Source: Sordaria brevicollis (lineage: Eukaryota > Ascomycota > Sordariomycetes > Sordariales > Sordariaceae). Taken from it: a DNA stretch of 64,000 nucleotides. Under the pieces are notes generated by a model, which was given only the letters and a program-made list of their open reading frames with translations, searched no databases and had not been told where the DNA came from. The DNA is taken from positions 2,046,001 through 2,110,000 of the forward strand of contig JAUTDP010000007.1 in assembly GCA_033439795.1 (NCBI GenBank), written 5' to 3'. Of the stretch, positions 31,764-43,400 are shown one piece after another. Position numbers and translations under genes: made by a program. Numbering within the stretch: position 1 is the first letter of the stretch; each line of letters starts with the position of its first letter.

Positions 31764-34700
31764 ATGTCATCGCAACAAGATGTTACGCTTCCCCAGTCGC
31801 GCATCCCGCGCAAATCGATAGGCGGCGGTTCACCGACGAAGAAGAGGGCGGAGAAGGACAATGCGACTGTTGATATCGGCTCTATGGGCGCTGGTCGCAA
31901 GAAGATGAGGAGTAAGAGCATGGGACCAGGTAGTCTTGATATTCTAAAGTCAGGCAATGGTAATCGCAGAGCCGTATGTTTCCACCAACGCCCCTGAAGC
32001 CATGATGGTTGAATATGTAGACATGAGACTGATGGGTCTGTTACTGTAGTCTTTAGCTGTACCATCACGACCGCCTCCGAGATCGATTCTGAAACCGACG
32101 TCGCTCCCGGAGATTCCCACATTCAAGTCGCGACAACTCGGAAACCAGGGCAGCAGCGCCGAGCAGTCAACCAGCTCATTCGATGGCGCCGAGGGCGGCA
32201 CCAAGGTTGCCGTGCGAACGGAGGAACAACAGCAAGCATCTGCGCGAGAGCGCGAGGAAAAGGAGCGGGCGCAGACCGAGAAGGACAACAATGAACGAAG
32301 AGAAGCGCGCAGAAAGTCGCTTGCCAACAGGAGAGTGTCCTTCGCCGCCGAGGCTACTCTGCATACTTTCCACGAGATCGAACTTCCCCAAGATTCAACT
32401 ACATCTACCGATACAACACGCCGCGCATCATCTTCAACCTCCGCTCCATCCCCTGCCCCTTCGATTGCGGAAGCTCCGAAGCCACCGTCCTCTCCTGATA
32501 ACGCCGAAGATGACACAATCGCGTACGATTCCGACCTTGAGCATGCCGATAGTGTCGCCGAGATTCAAGCGGAAGAGATGACAGGGTCAAGCGATGACTC
32601 GGATGTTGAGGACGGTACTATGATGACCGTTGAGGCGGAAGAGATGACCTCGGCCTCGATAGCAACACCGCGCTCGCATTTTAGCGCAGACTCCAGTGGG
32701 GACTTGGACGAAAACCTCCGACTTGCAGCGCGACAGGCCGTAACCCAACGACTGGATGAAAATGAAGAGGTTATCGCTGGATTCGCAGGATGGGGGAAGA
32801 AGAAGAATGCGCAGGAAGGTCCAAGCCAAGGCAGCGGTCAGAACACCCGTTCCAATGTTACACAGGTCGATCAGGGATCAGACATGGACATGGATGCGGA
32901 TATGGATATGACAACTGTTGTGGGTGGCATTATTCGACAGAAGAGTTCATCACCTCATGGGGACGATGGCGACGACATGGATATGTCGATGGACGTTACC
33001 AAGGCAATAGGCGGAATAATCGCACAACCAATACCATCAACAGTTCAAGAGAATTCCGTCAGCGCGCTCGGGAATAGAACAGCACCAGAAGGAATTCGGC
33101 GCAGCAGGATTTCAGATGCCAGCCAGTTTACGGATGCTAATGAAGACATGTCGATGGAGATAACCACGGCAATTGGGGCGGTATTGGGTGGTACGTCGTT
33201 CGGTAACGCTCCACAGCAATGTCAGCCGACGACGAACAACGGGATGAATGACGAAGAAGACGACGCGATGGATATGACTGTCAGTGTCGGCCAGATTCTA
33301 CGTGACAGGCCCCTGAACGAGGCAAACGACACTCAAGCTATGGACATTACCACGGCTGTTGGTGGTATCATCAAACCAGCCCAATCTCTTCAGCAGGGCT
33401 CGACAAGCCAAACGACTACGGGGTCCACAGCTAAAGAGAATATCCGTCCTCTAACGGCTACGACTGTGATTCGAACATCTCCTAAGAGGAGGAGATCGGC
33501 GGTTGTAGACGAGAATGGAAGCCCTGGTCTCGCTGCCTTCGAGAACAATGGTCTGCGCCAAAGTCTACCACCTGCTAGTTCAGCAGCCGTGGCGGATATG
33601 TCTAATGATGCACCAAGCTCACCATTACAGAGTTCGCCGTTGAGGAGCTCGCCTACTAGAATCCTGCCTACTCGAAGCTCTCCGGACAGGCGCCCTCTTG
33701 CAAGGCAACCATCCCCAGGAACAGCTCCAGTGACACAGTTGGGCACTCCGGTGTCAAAACCTGCACCTCGGATGATCGGTAGCCGATCGAGTTCACCTAG
33801 GAGAGCCGCTTCTCCCATGGCGAAAACCACTCCTCTCAGCCTCAAGTCGAAGCTCTTCCGCCAGGATCCTTCAACTGGGCTTAACACTCCACGCATTGTG
33901 TTGACACCCCAGACCCGACGCCTCTCTGGAGTTGGCGCTGACCGACCTGGACTGGGCTCGCCCAAAGTCGCAGAAATCATTGATCGCCGAGATTCCATCG
34001 GAGAGAGTGCCCCTGACTTCGTTCCCAGTCAGCCTGATGGTCAGCGCCGAGCTGTAGCTTTTGCGGACCCTCGAGTTATGGAAGCTGAGCTTGACAAAGA
34101 GAGGCGAGAGGAAGAGGAGAGAGAGAACAGCCGCCGTATCTTGGAGCGAGAAGCGGATGGGGAGCGGGATGCCACTGTCAACCTGATGGAGATGATTCAG
34201 GGGCTGACGCCTAAGAAAAAGCCTTTGCGTGGTCGGAAGAGCTTGGCTGTTGGAAGTGCAAGAGGTCTTTTGGGAAAGCGACCCGTGGAGTTGGACCAGG
34301 AGGTTGATGAAGAGACGCCTGAAAAGGATGGAGTAAAACGATTGAAGGGATATCAAGGAAGCCCAGTCAAGAACATTGGGTTGCAGGCACCTCCATCGAA
34401 AGAGGAGACTACTACGGGTAGGGAGACCACCTCTGACTCGATCAATATCAACCAACCGAACAACAACACGGTTACACCAACCATACCATCTTCGCCTACG
34501 AGAGCAACGACTCCCAGAAACCAGGGTCGTTTTAAGGATGTCGCCAACGATCAGCCTACGATTACTATGGATTTCGACCACACCGGCACCGTTGATATAC
34601 GGGCAATGCAACAGGACGATGATGGAGAGCGCATTCATCTACAGGACTTCCTCAACATGACGAGTATTCGGTTTATGGAGCTCACTACGACCAAACGACG

Positions 34701-36341
34701 ACACACTATAGCCCCGGGAACCTCTCGAGACAGCACATCTGCGGAGGATAAGGATGTCACCTTGGAAAGCTGCGTGGTAGCTGGTGCTTGTACGGTGCCT
34801 ATGCTAGAACTGTACCAGCATGTAGGTTACCCCTTCGCCAGAAAGCCCATGTTTTATGCTAACCATCACATAGTCTTGCCGTGAACTGAAGAAGTACATA
34901 TCCGAAGGACGCCGCATCGTCCGGGATATCGAGACCGAAACCTTCGTAGAGAACCCGCCCTTGTTCAAGGAGTACATATCGGCACCACCCGAGCTCAAGC
35001 TCCTTATGGATAACCAGTTCAAGAACGTCAAGAGTCACGCGCGGCTACTGAGCAAGGCGATGTGGTACGAATGGCGCATGAAACTACAAGAAGGATTGAG
35101 AGAGGGTTTGTTCAAGATCTCGGAAGGGATGGACAAGGATGACGAGTTTCTAAGGAAGCAACAAGAGCTGCTGTCATCGGTTCTCCCGGGTCTGACCAAG
35201 CGGTACGGAGCTCTTGAGCGCGAGTTGGAAGATCTCGAAGCTGTCGAAAAAGAGCTTGAGGATTGCGACCCTGAGGATCTCGAAGCTGCCCGAGCGGAGC
35301 TTAAGGAGCTTGACAGGACGATTGCCGAGAAGAGCAAGAGGATCGAGGAGCTTCGTCAACAGGCCGAGGAGTATCAGGCGGGCGTCCAGTCCTTGGCAGA
35401 CCAGAAGCAGGAATGCCTGAACGAGATCGCGGCGGCCGACAAGATTCGGGAGGAGTGCAGAGGGTGGAGCTCGACAGAGATCAGCTCGCTCAAAGGTATG
35501 TGTCCGCATCAGTGTGTGAATCTGGTCTTGTTCTACAGATACTGACATGTCAACAGCTCGCGTCGACGAACTGGAACAGAAATCCGGCTGGGCCATCAAC
35601 AAAATCGAAGGTTCGATTATGTTCATGACCTACAAGCGAGAAATCGAGCTCGCCTTCGACCTAGTGTCCTTCAAGCAACAAAACAAGCAAGGGCACGTTA
35701 TCGAGATCCGCTACATCGCAAACAAACGCGAGCGCGACGTCATCCCGTTGACCACAGAAAGAAAATTCTTCCTCGAATGCATCAGCAATCATCTCCAAGG
35801 CCTCTCATCGCCCTCCTCCTCTTTGTCCGTCAACCGCTTGCTCTCCATCATCAGCGATGCATGGGACAAAGCCGACGCGGCCGCCGAACAAATCCGTCTT
35901 CTCAACTTGACTTTCCCGACCAAAGCCACTCGAACATCCGACACGACGCTCGACGTTCGCTCCTCGGTGCTCTTAACACCTCTCCAAACCCGCGTCGAAG
36001 TTTGTCTGGCCCTCCAGAAGACTTCCAGCAAGAGCAACAGCGACGACACATTCGAAGTTAAAGTCACACCAGACGCCCAAGTCATTTACGGCGAGCAGTT
36101 CACCAAGTCCAAGATGAATGACTTTCTCAAGAATAAGCTCGGGAAGTCTTTAGTTGGAGGGAAAATTGGTGAAAAACAGCAGCAGCAACTGCAAAGCAAA
36201 AAGAAGCAGCCTTCGCAGGAATGGAGCGAGGTCGTGTTGGAGTTGTATAAGCGGTTGTTGGCGAAGGGTGTTGCCAAGGTGGGGCATGGACATGGACAGG
36301 TGCAGAGCCAAGGCCAAGGACAGGGGGTGGCGTTGAAGTAA
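31764..36341 (+). CDS. spc105: Kinetochore scaffold protein Spc105/Spc7/KNL1
   Basis: Outer-kinetochore scaffold that docks PP1 and Bub proteins for checkpoint signalling. Exons 31764-31973, 32050-34821, 34874-35495 and 35557-36341 give 1462 residues. PP1-docking motifs are SILK at residues 82-85 and RVSF at 165-168. Five MELT-like motifs follow: MDMT 355-358, MDVT 384-387, MEIT 439-442, MDMT 477-480 and MDIT 501-504, each followed by a G-(G/Q/A)-(I/V)-(I/L) core, as in fungal Spc7 Bub1/Bub3 sites. The Spc7 C-terminal region begins with LQDFLNMTSIRFMELTTTKRRHT. It continues through a long coiled coil (about residues 1050-1220) to the RWD-like end. The final ~30 residues are Gln/Gly/His-rich. 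Lengths and order agree with the family. Confidence 0.93.
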
Positions 36342-36521
36342 ACAAACTCTCCCGGGACAGAAGGATTTGGGGGCAATGACTCGGAAATGATGTGCAAATA
36401 AAATGTTAAGTCTGGGGATGGACAGTTGTATGGACTACGGATGGTGGGTGATGTTCAAGTATGGGTTTTGAGTAGCGCATGAATATTGCTATGAGATTGT
36501 GGGCGATTGTAGATACCCTTA
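36342..36521. other. 3' flank of spc105
   Basis: Short spacer between the Spc105 stop and the MITE. The last three bases (TTA, 36519-36521) are one copy of the element's target duplication. Confidence 0.5.
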
Positions 36522-36856
36522 GGGCGTGTCCGACGACTCGGAAATCCGACCTGGAAATCTTCCAGGTCGTTTTTTTCCAAGTGCTGTTCGGCGACACCTG
36601 GAAGTTGTCTATCTGGAAATCCCCCATTTCCAAGACCTGGAAATCATTCTTCTCCACAACAACCCAAACCACCAATAAGGTCATCGGATTCACACCCAAA
36701 ATTCCGAAAGTCACTTCCACACCTCTAGACCTCTGGAAGCTCGACCTGGAAACGAGGACCTCCCAAACTCATTTCCGTATGGCTCGTACTCACCTTCTAA
36801 AATACATTTCCAGGTCACCATTTCCAGGCCGCATTTCCGAGTCGTCGGACACGACC
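36522..36856. mobile_element. Harbinger/Tourist-like MITE with TTA target-site duplication
   Basis: A 335-bp unit with terminal inverted repeats. The left end reads GGGCGTGTCCGACGACTCGG and the right end, reverse-complemented, GGTCGTGTCCGACGACTCGG; the match continues to GGAAAT, 24 bp with one difference. TTA lies directly outside both ends (36519-36521 and 36857-36859). A 3-bp TTA/TAA duplication with G-rich termini is the mark of PIF/Harbinger DNA transposons. The interior is filled with TGGAAA motifs in both orientations (at least eight). There is no transposase; the ORF across it (36479-36913) is fortuitous. High arm identity suggests a recent insertion that has escaped heavy RIP. Confidence 0.82.
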
Positions 36857-36859
36857 TTA

Positions 36860-39800
36860 GGCTGGCTAGATTATGATGGTTTACTTTCAGGCTGCTTGCT
36901 TCCCCTGGCTTAGTTTATCTCGTTCTTTCGGAGGCTGTATGTGTCTGGAAAATGTCCAAGACGGAAAAAGGTCTGCAGTTCTCTGTAAACGTCCAAAATT
37001 ATCATTTGCATTGGTGAGGATTGATGTTTCTTTGTTGATTTGGAATACCCATGAGTAATTTGCCCTCTTTGTTGATGAATATGCTCAAGAACGAATCTCC
37101 CAGACTGAATGGTTATGGGATTGACACTTCGTCTTCACTTTGACCGGGGATGATTTTTCATCGTACCAAGCTTCGTTGCCCGGGTTCAATCCCAAGATTG
37201 CCCTTCGTCTTTGGTACAATCGTCTTGACTTGCGGTGCTCTTATCTGTATAAGCTGGTGCAGTTGTGTAGCCCTTACTGTAGGTTCGGCATGTGCAGAAT
37301 GCATTCAAGAAAGGACGGGGTCATGTGGTCAAGTTATTGATGCCTTTGATGACTATCTGCCCCGTTGTTCGAGGATCGAGAGTACCAAATCCGATTCGGT
37401 TTTCCTTTCTTTTCTTTTCTTTTTCTTACGCACGAAAGGCTTCAAAACCAAACGAACAGCAACAGGTAAGGATGGGCCTGACTTGGTATTGTTCTGGGAA
37501 GTAAAAATGTGCGAGGGTTTTGCGCCATGGAATATATCATCATCGTCCTCAGGACCTACCATGTCAGAGCCGCCGTGAAACTGACATGCTGCTGCAAGAC
37601 TCCTTGGCCTGATCACCAAGCATCATGGTGTACGCACCGATGGTGGTCTCGATCTTAACAGGGTAAGCAAAACTAGAGAAAGATTATTATTGTTACAGCA
37701 AGGGTGATACAAAGATCATTAAGTATTTGCGAACGTTCAGGACAATATCGATGAGATGCACACAGTGATTCTCTTTGTAAAGTTTTACAAGAAAAGCTAT
37801 ACTTCTATAGATTTGTTCATGAAACAATCTTTACTCCTGCCATTGGGAAATGTAGAAATTTATTTTTCTCTCTCCCAAAAGCATCGTGCACTGCAGGTGG
37901 TTGGCGTTGTATGTACATTTCCCAACGTTTTGTTGCATCGGATTACATTCCGGTCATCCAAATAATACAAGAAATTGGAAGAGTCTCAATATGTACAATT
38001 TTCATGTTCAGGTATCATTGTGCTCAGTCTGTCATTCGAAGTTAAGCGAAAGGAGCTGCAAATTTGACGTTGTCGACCAAAAGGAACAGGGGCCAAGGAA
38101 GTGCATGGTAGGCGGCTAGCAGATGACCGACCATCAGTTGAACGTCCACCAGCGTTAAAACCAACACATGTCCCAAGAAATATCCGAGATGTCTCTAAAG
38201 TGCTTTTTCTTCGTTAATATTCCAGCGGTACATTTCTCTCACGTTCAATTTCTTGAATAGGGACTTTTGTTCCGGAGTGTCATGACAGCAGCAAGAACGT
38301 CAAGATACGGCACCATCGCTTCGCCGTCATCCCACAAAACGTCGCAGTAAAAGCAATCCAAAAGAGGAATGAAGGAAGCAATAAACTTTCATGAAAGTGA
38401 TGTGTCATTATAAAGAAGCATATTACGTTTTCTTTACACTAAATGCGAAAAGCTGGATGGTGCGCTAGGAGTGTCAAAGCAGTGTCGCAAAAGGACCCTA
38501 ACTGTTGGAATCCCCACATCATCATCACTTCGATGCGATAACCACATCGCGCATCCTAATATCCAAAAGTCCAACCATTCTTCCAATCTTGAATTGTTCA
38601 ACAAACACTCGGTCAGATTTTTCATCAAAGTTTCAAGATTTTTATGGTGGTGAAGTGGGAGTGTCCGCGCAGTGGTAGGCAACGGCCATCAACATACTTC
38701 TGCCGCCATGACGTATCGTGACAAGCAAATACAACCTCTGGTTTGTGGAGTGAATCATTGATGCAGCGTACAAAGGAAGAACAACCACTTATTACTATGT
38801 ATCACAGGCAAAGCCCACACAACCATGAATATTCTGATGGGCCCTTGATTGCCTAAGGCTTTCATGTTTGCGCGCACAGCTACAGGCATTGGCCCCAGTA
38901 CACTCGATCAGGAAAATCCATAAAAGATTCTATATGTGCTCACCCTTTCTGCCAAGATGCCTCCCATGCGCCATGATTCATCAAGATGAGATTGTTCCCA
39001 ATGCTATGCCCTTTAAATTCAAGGCACCGTTTGCGGCTCGTATAAAGGTCGGAATGATGAGCGTCAGAGGCGTCTGGCAATAGTGCCCCTCAAAGGAGTT
39101 TTGCACGATCAACAACCAATATAGTCGCGTACACTAAATATATCAACAACCCCAGATAACCTACCATCTACGCATAAGATGCTCCGACGCCTCCCTCCAC
39201 CTCAACAGCCAGCACCAGCGCTTCCTACCCCCCAGCCTTGCGATTCTGAGCTTGGCCTCACCTTGGCCTCACTTCACTTGCAACTCCTTATCGCCAACAC
39301 TGATAGCACAAACTGTAGAAACCACATGACTCACAGATAAGCTACTCAAAGTACCGCCGTACTTGCATACGACCAGACGCAGGAACCCGAGACGCTAAAA
39401 GCAAGGTGGAGCGACTATCACAGTACTCGACAAACGACACGGCTTGATAAGGGGACTAAGTGACCACAGTCTGCCGCCGAGAAGATCCACACTGGCCTGA
39501 GGCTCGATGTGAAGGTGAACATAGTAGGTACCTGGGTACCCCGCGATGACCTGGACGGCTGGAAGTCTCAAGACGCGGTTACGCCAAACTAGTGATGCGG
39601 CAGAAGGGCAGCCTAGCCGAGACAGCTCTGGACGGCATCACCACTGCTTGGCTTGCAACATATCTTTCTACGTAGAGGACAAAGCTGCTCGTAAAGTATC
39701 GCCAACAAAGAAACGGCATCAGGAACAGTACATGGAAGCACGAGTTGGCTAGATGAAAAGGGGGAGGGTAAAGCAAGAGGGCTGCTACGTATCTAGTTCC

Positions 39801-40495
39801 ATTTCGTTCTAGCCTTCCTGAACCTGTGTCCCGCTCTGGCGCTCAGTCGGTCACCTCACTGAGCTGGAGCCTTTGCTACTAGGACTGGCAGCCGCATTTC
39901 GATACCGACGACGTAATCCACCGCAAGTGAAGGCGAGCTCGAGGTGGACGCCCTGCTGGTCTGCGTTTCTGCCCCAGCAGTCTAGATGTGCCAGTCACCA
40001 AGGGAAGCGGGTCCCCAAAGTTCAGACGACGGGTGAAGGTGACGAGTAAACCGCCTGCCAAGAACCTGTGAGGACCATTCACTCGACCGGCCTGCCCTTA
40101 TCGTCGCCGTCGACGGTCACTTGCCATAGCAACCACGGGGCAACCACCCCGGTCGTCCAACCAGAGGACGCCGTGAGACCGTTTTCGTCCCAACTCGAGC
40201 TCCCACAGTCATATCAGCCCGGTCTGCGTGCCTTCCAAACGGCGTTCGAGTGAATTGTGCGGTCGCAAAATTTTGTGGAGGGGTACTTTAAAATCTCGCT
40301 CCCGCCCTCCCTCTTCTTCCTCTTCCTCTTTTTCTCTCCTTATGCGCCCGTCACTTTTTAAAGTCGATACTAGCATTCGCGATCGTTAAAGCAACAGCAA
40401 TAGCAACAGCAGCAAGCGCAGCGTCAGCAGCAACAGCAGCAATAGCAACAGCAACAGCAACAACAATCGCAACCCTCGTTGCAAAAACCACCACG
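36860..40495. other. Gene-poor spacer upstream of the 1.2-kaa hypothetical gene
   Basis: 3.6 kb with many stops on both strands. ORFs at 37150-37578, 38868-39083 and 39546-39752 show no domains. The last ~110 bp (40386-40475) are a CAG/CAA microsatellite in the presumed 5' UTR of the next gene. Confidence 0.45.
40386..40475 (+). repeat. CAA/CAG trinucleotide repeat in presumed 5' UTR
   Basis: Imperfect array of CAA, CAG and TAG triplets (AGCAACAGC and AGCAATAGC units) ending about 20 bp before the ATG at 40496. It is not translated in the annotated frame because TAG units interrupt it. Confidence 0.8.
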
Positions 40496-43400
40496 ATGAT
40501 CCCCATTCTCGTGGAGTTTTTCCTTTGGAGCCTCGCGCTCCTGGAGATGGTTCCTGGCTCGTACTGGAATCAACTCCGTAAGTCCATGCTCTTCAGTGCT
40601 GAACGAATAAGGCGAGCAGGGGCAGCAATACTAACTCTCACCCAAATAGTCCTCAAGCTGGCCGAGCCGTTCATGGCCTGGTCTTTTCTCCAACGGTTGT
40701 GTTCCTTCATTGGGACCTCCGTTGATGTCGTCTTCGTCCTCTCGTTCTTCTCGTCGGTTGCTTCCCCGGTCCTGGCTCTGCTTTGTATGTGGTTTCGGTT
40801 CGAGCCCTTCATCCTCGGACCGCACAACACTACTCTGGTCAGACACGCCACCGGCCTCTTCAACAAAATCCGGTTCATCGCCTCCAAGGGAGTTTCAGCC
40901 TGGAACGTGATGTCGCAATGGGTCCTCCGGTTTAGCCAAGCTGTCCGTGTTCGCGCACGACACACCGGAAGGGATTACGTCGTGCTTGACAGAGTTTACT
41001 TTGTCCTGCGTTCTCCTGCGCCCACCCCGTCACCCACCATCGCTACCGATAACCGGATCGTTGACCAGCCCGAGACGATCATATCGCATCAGGAAATCCC
41101 TCACTACCTTCGAAGCCGTCGCGAGGGTCGGCTAGGTTCTGAAAGTCCTGATTATGGTCATCTCGCCAACCGTAGCACCGATGAGAGAGAGGCTCAAGAC
41201 GAAGCCCGCCCAACCACAACTGCCGGTCCTGTCGCCCTGGAACAGACTACCGAGCACCACCACCAAGAAGTCGCCGAACCGACTAACGCCGCCTCTTCCT
41301 CCGTCGTCGTCATCCCTGACATCTCCGAGGTTCCTGCCGAACCTGCCGCCTTTGTCGGCCCTGCGCCTACTCGTCCGTCCACCTCAGACAGGTTCCAACG
41401 TCTGAGCCAGCGTATGGCCAGGGTCGCGCGCGAGATAGGAGAGACGCCGGAGCAACTCCAGGCTCGCTTGGACGAAGCTAGAGCCTTGAGGACCGCCCAA
41501 GAGGCTGCGCCTAGCACGACGGCGCATACCAACCAGTCACCTTTGCCCGAGACCGACAACACCCGGGAGCAGTCCGTGATCAGTCGCCTGTTCGCCCCGC
41601 GCACCGATCGACCCCGGCAACCTGTGTTTAGGACGCGTGTGGTTCTTGTCCCCCCGCGTGAGCCCCTCTTCCCTGTGTCTTCCTCGCAGCCGCGTCGGAC
41701 CAAGACCCGGCAGCATCAGAGGAATGTACCAACTCCCGCTCCCACTCCCGCGCCTGAACCGTCGGTTGCCCCTGCCCCCGCTCCTGTGTTGGCCGTGTCA
41801 AGGCCAGTTGTGACTTCGACCGCCACTCCCCAACCCACTGTCGCCACGGCACCATCTGTCTCTCCGGAGCCCACCCTTGTGGTGCAGCTCACGCCCCCGG
41901 AGATCGTCATCACACCTCCCTCCCCTGTCTTGGTCCCCGAGACACCTGTAGAGGCTGTACAGGATGTGATTGGCGAGGCAATTCCAGGTTTGCCTGACAA
42001 CTTGCTCGCTCCCGAAGCTACCGTTCAGGAGATTGTCACCGTTCCTTTTGTCCCGGCTACCCCTGTGGTCCCCCAACTGCATTGGGTGGCGCGCGACTTG
42101 ACCGTGACCGAGCAAGAGATGGACGCCATCAGGCTTCAGCTTGAGGATTGGCACATTTCCACCGTTCAGAACGTTGTCACCGTTCCTTCTGTTCCGGCTG
42201 CCCGTGTGGTTCCCCAACTGCATTGGGTGGCGCGCGACTCGACTGTGACCGAGCACGAGATGGACGCCCTCAGGCTTCAACTTGAGCAATTGCGCATTTC
42301 CACCCCTGTTGCTGCATTCGCGGCTCCGGCTGTGACCGCGCAGGGTGCCCCTGGAAATGCCGTTCAATCGTCCGTTTCGGTTCCCGTTTTGACGACCATT
42401 CCATCGCTTGCTGACGACCCCGTTCCTTCTGTCGCTCCGTCGGCGGAAGTCTCTAGCTTGCTAGAGGCCGTGTCAGCCAGTGCTTCGGACAACGATGTGG
42501 AAATGGAGGAAACCTTGGACGTTACCGGACTCCAAGTTAGTGAACCGTCTTCGGATGGGGATCTGATCATGACGGAGAATGATGTCCCCCCTACAGTCCC
42601 CGTTGATCAACCCGAGGATCACGACATGCAGGATCACGCTCCTGAGCCTTCCATTTTTGGTTCCGCACTCGGTTCTCTCGCGTCTCTCGCTCCTGTCCAG
42701 AACTACTGGGAGTTATCACCAGCCTTTTCAAGTGGCCCTGAAGCTGCTTTGAGCCAGTTCACGTTCGCCGACACGAACACCCCGATCCCCACGGCCCCCC
42801 AGACAGAGACTCGCGAGGTAGACATGGAGGAAGCTCCTGCCGCCCAGGCCTCAACTCCGTCCATCGTTGCCGGCCAGGAAACAACAGTCCCAGCGACCAC
42901 CTCCTCGGATCAAGCCACCGCCCCGTATACCTTCGGTCAGCAACAGGCTGTTCAATCTCCCTTCACTTATGCGCTACCCGGTGTTTCGGCCCCCGCTCCG
43001 TCGTTCTCCTCGGGTCAGGCTCAAGCTCCCTCTGCACCTGCACCCATCTCCTCGGCTTTCTCTTCCTTGTCTTCCGGCCAGCAGCAACCTGCCGGCACCC
43101 CATCCAACTGTCAAGCTCCCCCCTCTGCGATGGATGTTGAGACAAGCGGGGAAACGGGTTCAGTTCCTGCCGCCGCCTTCTCCCAGCCTTCTCCACTCCA
43201 GAATGTGGTTCTCGAACCCGTCGACCCTGCTCTTGAGGAGATGCTGTTGGCTGCGTTTATGGCAGCCCCTGAGCACACGGGCCCGCTGACGCCGCAGCAG
43301 CCCACCACGCAGCAGCAGCCCACGTCCCCGCAGCCAGACCCAGCGGCGCAAGCGCATCTGATGCAAGCTTTCCAAAGCTATGAATCAGAGCGGGATGCGA

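Noticed and set aside
36479..36913. 144-residue ORF over the MITE
   Set aside because: It crosses both terminal repeats of the element and shows no transposase features.
37160..37205. GGTTCAATCCC resembling a tRNA B box
   Set aside because: There is no A box at the right distance and no acceptor-stem complement, so no cloverleaf can be drawn.
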